IMG/VR virus record: IMGVR_UViG_3300005753_000420
Coordinates: 1-31,964 of that record
Origin: a virus
DNA: 31,964 nt
Direction: 5' to 3' (one strand)
Part shown: piece after piece, positions 31,055-31,964 of the stretch
How the letters are laid out: each line of letters begins with the position of its first letter
How positions within the stretch are numbered: position 1 is the first letter of the stretch
Translations under genes and position numbers: made by a program
The notes under the pieces: model-generated
Database searches by the model: none
Told to the model about the DNA's origin: nothing
The model's input: the letters and a program-made list of their open reading frames with translations, nothing else

Positions 31055-31061
31055 CGTTTTG

Positions 31062-31086
31062 GGGCAAGGGCTGCCTTTTTATTTTT
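31062..31086 (+). terminator. Rho-independent terminator after the endolysin
   Basis: GGGCA (31062-31066) pairs with TGCCT (31072-31076; outer pair G-T) around AGGGC, and TTTTTATTTTT follows at 31076-31086. The stem is short but the T-tract is strong. It lies 8 nt after the endolysin stop and would end the late transcript, fully or in part. Confidence 0.65.
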
Positions 31087-31109
31087 AACATAATCATGGG
31101 GGGTTATGT

Positions 31110-31523
31110 ATGAAACAATTTTCATTACCGATTGAAACGCTTATTTATCCTAATAATAAGTATCCTTATAAGCTGCTGCTGGATGTAACGATTCGAGCAA
31201 CAGGCATTACGGGATATGACATTAAAACAAATTATATTGCGCTTAATGATGAAGGCGATCTGACTATTTTTTCAGGATATTCGTGGGATGGCGCAAGCGG
31301 GGCTGTTGATACGTTGAGTGCTGTATTGATGAGCTTATCGCATGATGCTTTTTATCAGCTATTGAGAATGGGACTTATTCCTTATGAGGAAAGGAAACGG
31401 GTTGATTGTTTTTCTTTGATTAGCGTTGCTAGAGCCAATGGCATGAGTTGTTTTAGGTCATTTTATATTTATACGGCTGTACGGTTATTTGGCGGCCGAT
31501 TTGCAAAAATGGGGAAGGTATGA
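31110..31523 (+). CDS. DUF1353-like phage protein
   Basis: The 137-residue product has the DUF1353 core: FSGYSWDGASGAVDT, LMSLSHDAFYQLLRMGLIPY, and KRVDCFSLISVARANGM. Function is unknown; members are often found beside phage lysis genes. A GGGGGG tract at 31098-31103 precedes the ATG. It lies beyond the terminator, so it may depend on readthrough or on a promoter that I cannot identify in the 55-bp gap. The stop overlaps the lipoprotein start. Confidence 0.75.
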   Translation: MKQFSLPIETLIYPNNKYPYKLLLDVTIRATGITGYDIKTNYIALNDEGDLTIFSGYSWDGASGAVDTLSAVLMSLSHDAFYQLLRMGLIPYEERKRVDCFSLISVARANGMSCFRSFYIYTAVRLFGGRFAKMGKV

Positions 31524-31774
31524 TGAAAACAGTTATTTTGTTGTTATTGATGGTTACTTTAAATTCAGGTTGTATTAATACGATGATCAAGGCACCTGAT
31601 GCCAAAATACGAGCGATTACGCCTGATCAAGCAGGAAAGTGGGCTGAAAAAAATAAGAGTGAACCGCATGCGCGTTTGTTTACGGTTCATTCTGAGGATA
31701 TGAAAGGGATTATTAAGTTTTTGGTTGGATTAGGCGTTGATGTTGATGTGGTGAAAGATGGGGATGGGAAATAG
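31520..31774 (+). CDS. Small lipoprotein, spanin candidate
   Basis: The 84-residue product begins (ATGATG) in the previous stop and has a lipoprotein signal: MMKTVILLLLMVTL followed by the lipobox LNSGC with the acylated Cys at 18. The mature part is short and polar. Position after an endolysin and the lipid anchor fit an outer-membrane or unimolecular spanin, but there is no proline-rich stretch as in Rz1 and no C-terminal TM as in u-spanins. It could equally be a superinfection or surface moron. Confidence 0.65.
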   Translation: MMKTVILLLLMVTLNSGCINTMIKAPDAKIRAITPDQAGKWAEKNKSEPHARLFTVHSEDMKGIIKFLVGLGVDVDVVKDGDGK

Positions 31775-31964
31775 CTATAGGCACATCTAAGACGAGATCT
31801 ATGTCAATATTTCCACCATATTCACCTTCACAAAATTTCCAGCCACGTCGCCACTGTATCCATTTGTCTGAATTGGACTCATAAGGGTTTTCATTCAATT
31901 TTTTTGTGTCGCCCTTGTGAGCAGCATAACCAAGACACCACGCATCGTTATTATTGTCATCCAT
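31713..31964 (-). CDS. Ribosome modulation factor-like small protein
   Basis: The reading frame starts with an ATG at the last base of the window, so the true start could be further out. Residues ~8-48 (AWCLGYAAHKGD, NPYESNSDKWIQWRRGWKFC) follow the RMF pattern of G-Y/F-x-A ... NPY ... W-x-x-GW. Host RMF dimerises 70S ribosomes in stationary phase; phage-borne relatives are of unknown role. The gene converges on the lipoprotein gene, and its last ~20 residues (HPHLSPHQHQRLIQPKT) are read antisense to it, so the normal end was probably shorter. Confidence 0.7.
   Translation of the reverse strand: MDDNNNDAWCLGYAAHKGDTKKLNENPYESNSDKWIQWRRGWKFCEGEYGGNIDIDLVLDVPIAISHPHLSPHQHQRLIQPKT

Noticed and set aside
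1-31964. CRISPR arrays, tRNA or rRNA genes, insertion sequences, retron-like elements
   Set aside because: No regularly spaced repeats, no tRNA cloverleaf and no transposase or reverse-transcriptase motifs were seen on either strand.

Overview
The window is most of a temperate tailed-phage genome (prophage), read left to right from the immunity region to the lysis end. No integrase, excisionase or attachment site is visible, so the prophage very probably continues beyond the left edge. The DNA is moderately AT-rich. The gene set (lambda-type packaging, P2-type contractile tail, DnaT-like initiator, GH108 endolysin) suggests a gammaproteobacterial host, but nothing here identifies a genus.

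Layout. (1) 1-760: divergent repressor and Cro/YdaS-like gene around a 93-bp control region. (2) 868-4443: early replication operon with a winged-helix-like protein, a DnaB helicase, a DnaT-domain initiator and an unknown protein. (3) 4444-4608: intergenic region with a strong stem-loop followed by a T-rich tract. (4) 4609-8490: ParB-like/DNA methyltransferase fusion, a stand-alone Nu1-like DNA-binding protein, terminase small (Nu1) and large (gpA) subunits. (5) 8484-8795: small Mor/C-like activator. (6) 8957-14990: connector, portal, a DUF2829/Tad2-like accessory gene, a ClpP protease-capsid fusion, cement protein, head-tail joining, gpZ-like and tail-terminator-like proteins. (7) 14990-15495: two small membrane proteins, the best holin candidates. 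(8) 15488-30506: P2-type tail in the order V-(four extra genes)-W-J-I-H-fibre-FI-FII-E/E'-T-U-X-D. (9) 30509-31774: endolysin, terminator, a DUF1353-like gene and a small lipoprotein. (10) 31713-31964: convergent gene resembling ribosome modulation factor.

The rightward genes are packed with overlapping stop/start codons (ATGA, TAATG, GTGA), as expected for long polycistronic transcripts. The genome is a mosaic of a lambda-like packaging and portal module and a P2-like tail. The most notable items are: a Tad2-like anti-defence candidate between portal and capsid; a 29-bp dyad (27 of 29 identical) at two late-gene starts that both lack a clear Shine-Dalgarno; a Nu1 DNA-binding-domain paralogue beside the real terminase small subunit; a 3.8-kb structural insertion between gpV and gpW whose C-terminal domain recurs at the N-terminus of gpW; a perfect 16-bp inverted repeat at the start of gpW; and a readable -1 frameshift site joining gpE to E'.
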